From Bacillota bacterium (GTDB lineage Bacteria > Bacillota > Clostridia > Christensenellales > CALWSW01): a stretch of 6,214 bases of DNA. Position 1 is the stretch's first letter. Every line of letters begins with the position of its first letter. The position numbers and the translations under genes were made by a program. The stretch spans positions 1 through 6,214 of the forward strand of contig JAEYFO010000293.1 of assembly GCA_023402915.1 (NCBI GenBank). The letters are read 5' to 3'. This document shows, piece after piece, positions 5,639-6,214 of the stretch. The notes beneath the pieces are model-generated. The model did not search any database. It was not told the origin of the DNA and saw only the letters and a program-made list of their open reading frames with translations.

Positions 5639-6214
5639 ATGAAACAAGGAAAGAAATGGCCGGCGATCCTGCTGGCCGCCCTGCTGGCGCTTGTCTGCTG
5701 CGCGTGCCAGAGCGCGCCTGCGCAGAGCACTGCGGAACCCGCCGAAGAAACCCCTGCCCCGCAGGAGGAAGCGGCGCTCTATACTGCCGGAACGTATACC
5801 GCGTCCGCCCAGGGCAACAACGGCCCTGTACAGGTGGAAGTGGAGTTTTCCGCTTCGAAAATTCTGTCTGTGAAGGTGCTTGAGCACAGCGAAACGGCCG
5901 GCATTTCCGATACGCCCATCGAGCGCATCCCCGCCGCGATCGTGGAGCAGCAGTCCCTCGCCATCGACACGGTGTCCGGCGCGACCCACACGAGCGAAGC
6001 GATCCTTGCCGCTGTGGCCGATTGCGTGGCGCAGGCGGGCGGCGACGCGGCGGCTCTTCAGGGCAAGGCTGAGGCGCAGGCTCCTGCCGAAACGAAGGAA
6101 CTCTCCACGGACATTCTGGTCATCGGCGCGGGCTTTGCCGGCCTTTCTGCCGCCAACGCTGCGGCGGAGACGGGCGCGAAGGTGCTCGTTTTGGAAAAGC
6201 AGGCGGCTGCCGGC
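5639..6214 (+). CDS. Exported FMN-binding/FAD flavoprotein reductase (partial, 3' end cut)
   Basis: The 5' part of a second exported reductase, 192 codons with no stop before the window edge. Residues 1-23 are a signal peptide ending in LVCCAC. Cys23 is the likely lipidated residue, though the box is unusual because it has Cys where Leu is typical. A Pro/Glu-rich linker leads to an FMN_bind domain (about 47-133), with YTAGTYTASAQG at its start and DTVSGATHTS at 110-119. In this family ApbE attaches FMN covalently to the Thr of SGAT, here Thr116. After a second linker the FAD domain begins with ILVIGAGFAGLSAA (159-172, GxGxxG) and VLVLEK. This architecture is known from extracellular reductases fed by flavin-based electron transfer. 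AGGAGG (5622-5627) lies 11 nt before the ATG. The gene starts 118 bases after the interrupted flavoprotein gene and is probably co-transcribed with it. The substrate cannot be told from this part. Confidence 0.92.
   Translation, partial: MKQGKKWPAILLAALLALVCCACQSAPAQSTAEPAEETPAPQEEAALYTAGTYTASAQGNNGPVQVEVEFSASKILSVKVLEHSETAGISDTPIERIPAAIVEQQSLAIDTVSGATHTSEAILAAVADCVAQAGGDAAALQGKAEAQAPAETKELSTDILVIGAGFAGLSAANAAAETGAKVLVLEKQAAAG

Overview
The window looks like chromosome from a GC-rich anaerobic Firmicute, probably a Clostridia or Oscillospiraceae-like gut bacterium. This is inferred from strong AGGAGG-type ribosome binding sites, Gram-positive-style lipoprotein signal peptides, sigma-A-like promoters, a 7-TM histidine kinase with an OmpR-type partner, and exported fumarate-reductase-like flavoproteins. 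No RNA gene, CRISPR array, transposase or phage gene was seen.

Layout. Positions 1-935 hold no convincing gene. They carry two diverged copies of an intergenic repeat about 680 bp apart, a cluster of degenerate GTCCGCA-type repeats and one short stretch that may be a coding remnant. Positions 936-2807 (minus) encode a 623-residue sensor histidine kinase with an exported N-terminal domain, seven predicted membrane helices and a complete kinase core. Positions 2899-3603 (plus) encode its likely partner, an OmpR/PhoB-family response regulator starting at TTG. The two genes diverge from a 91-bp gap that holds two overlapping, face-to-face promoters.

The AT-rich gap 3604-3966 contains a good intrinsic terminator for the regulator gene and five same-strand TCTTR boxes spaced at about 11-bp multiples. 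The last two boxes sit where the -35 element of the next gene would be, as expected for an OmpR-type activator site.

Positions 3967-5520 (plus) are a lipoprotein FAD-dependent reductase gene broken by one in-frame TAA at codon 446. The frame continues without further damage for 71 codons that encode the end of the FAD/substrate domain. Positions 5639 to the window end (plus) begin a second exported flavoprotein. It has a lipoprotein-like signal, an FMN-binding domain with the flavinylation motif SGATHTS, and then the Rossmann motif of a second FAD reductase domain.

Working model (inference): the kinase senses something outside the cell, the regulator binds the TCTTR boxes, and one or two surface flavoprotein reductases are induced to use an extracellular electron acceptor. 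The first reductase appears inactivated in this sequence, and the second is intact as far as it can be read. The substrate cannot be named. Residues that mark true fumarate reductases appear to be absent from the first reductase.
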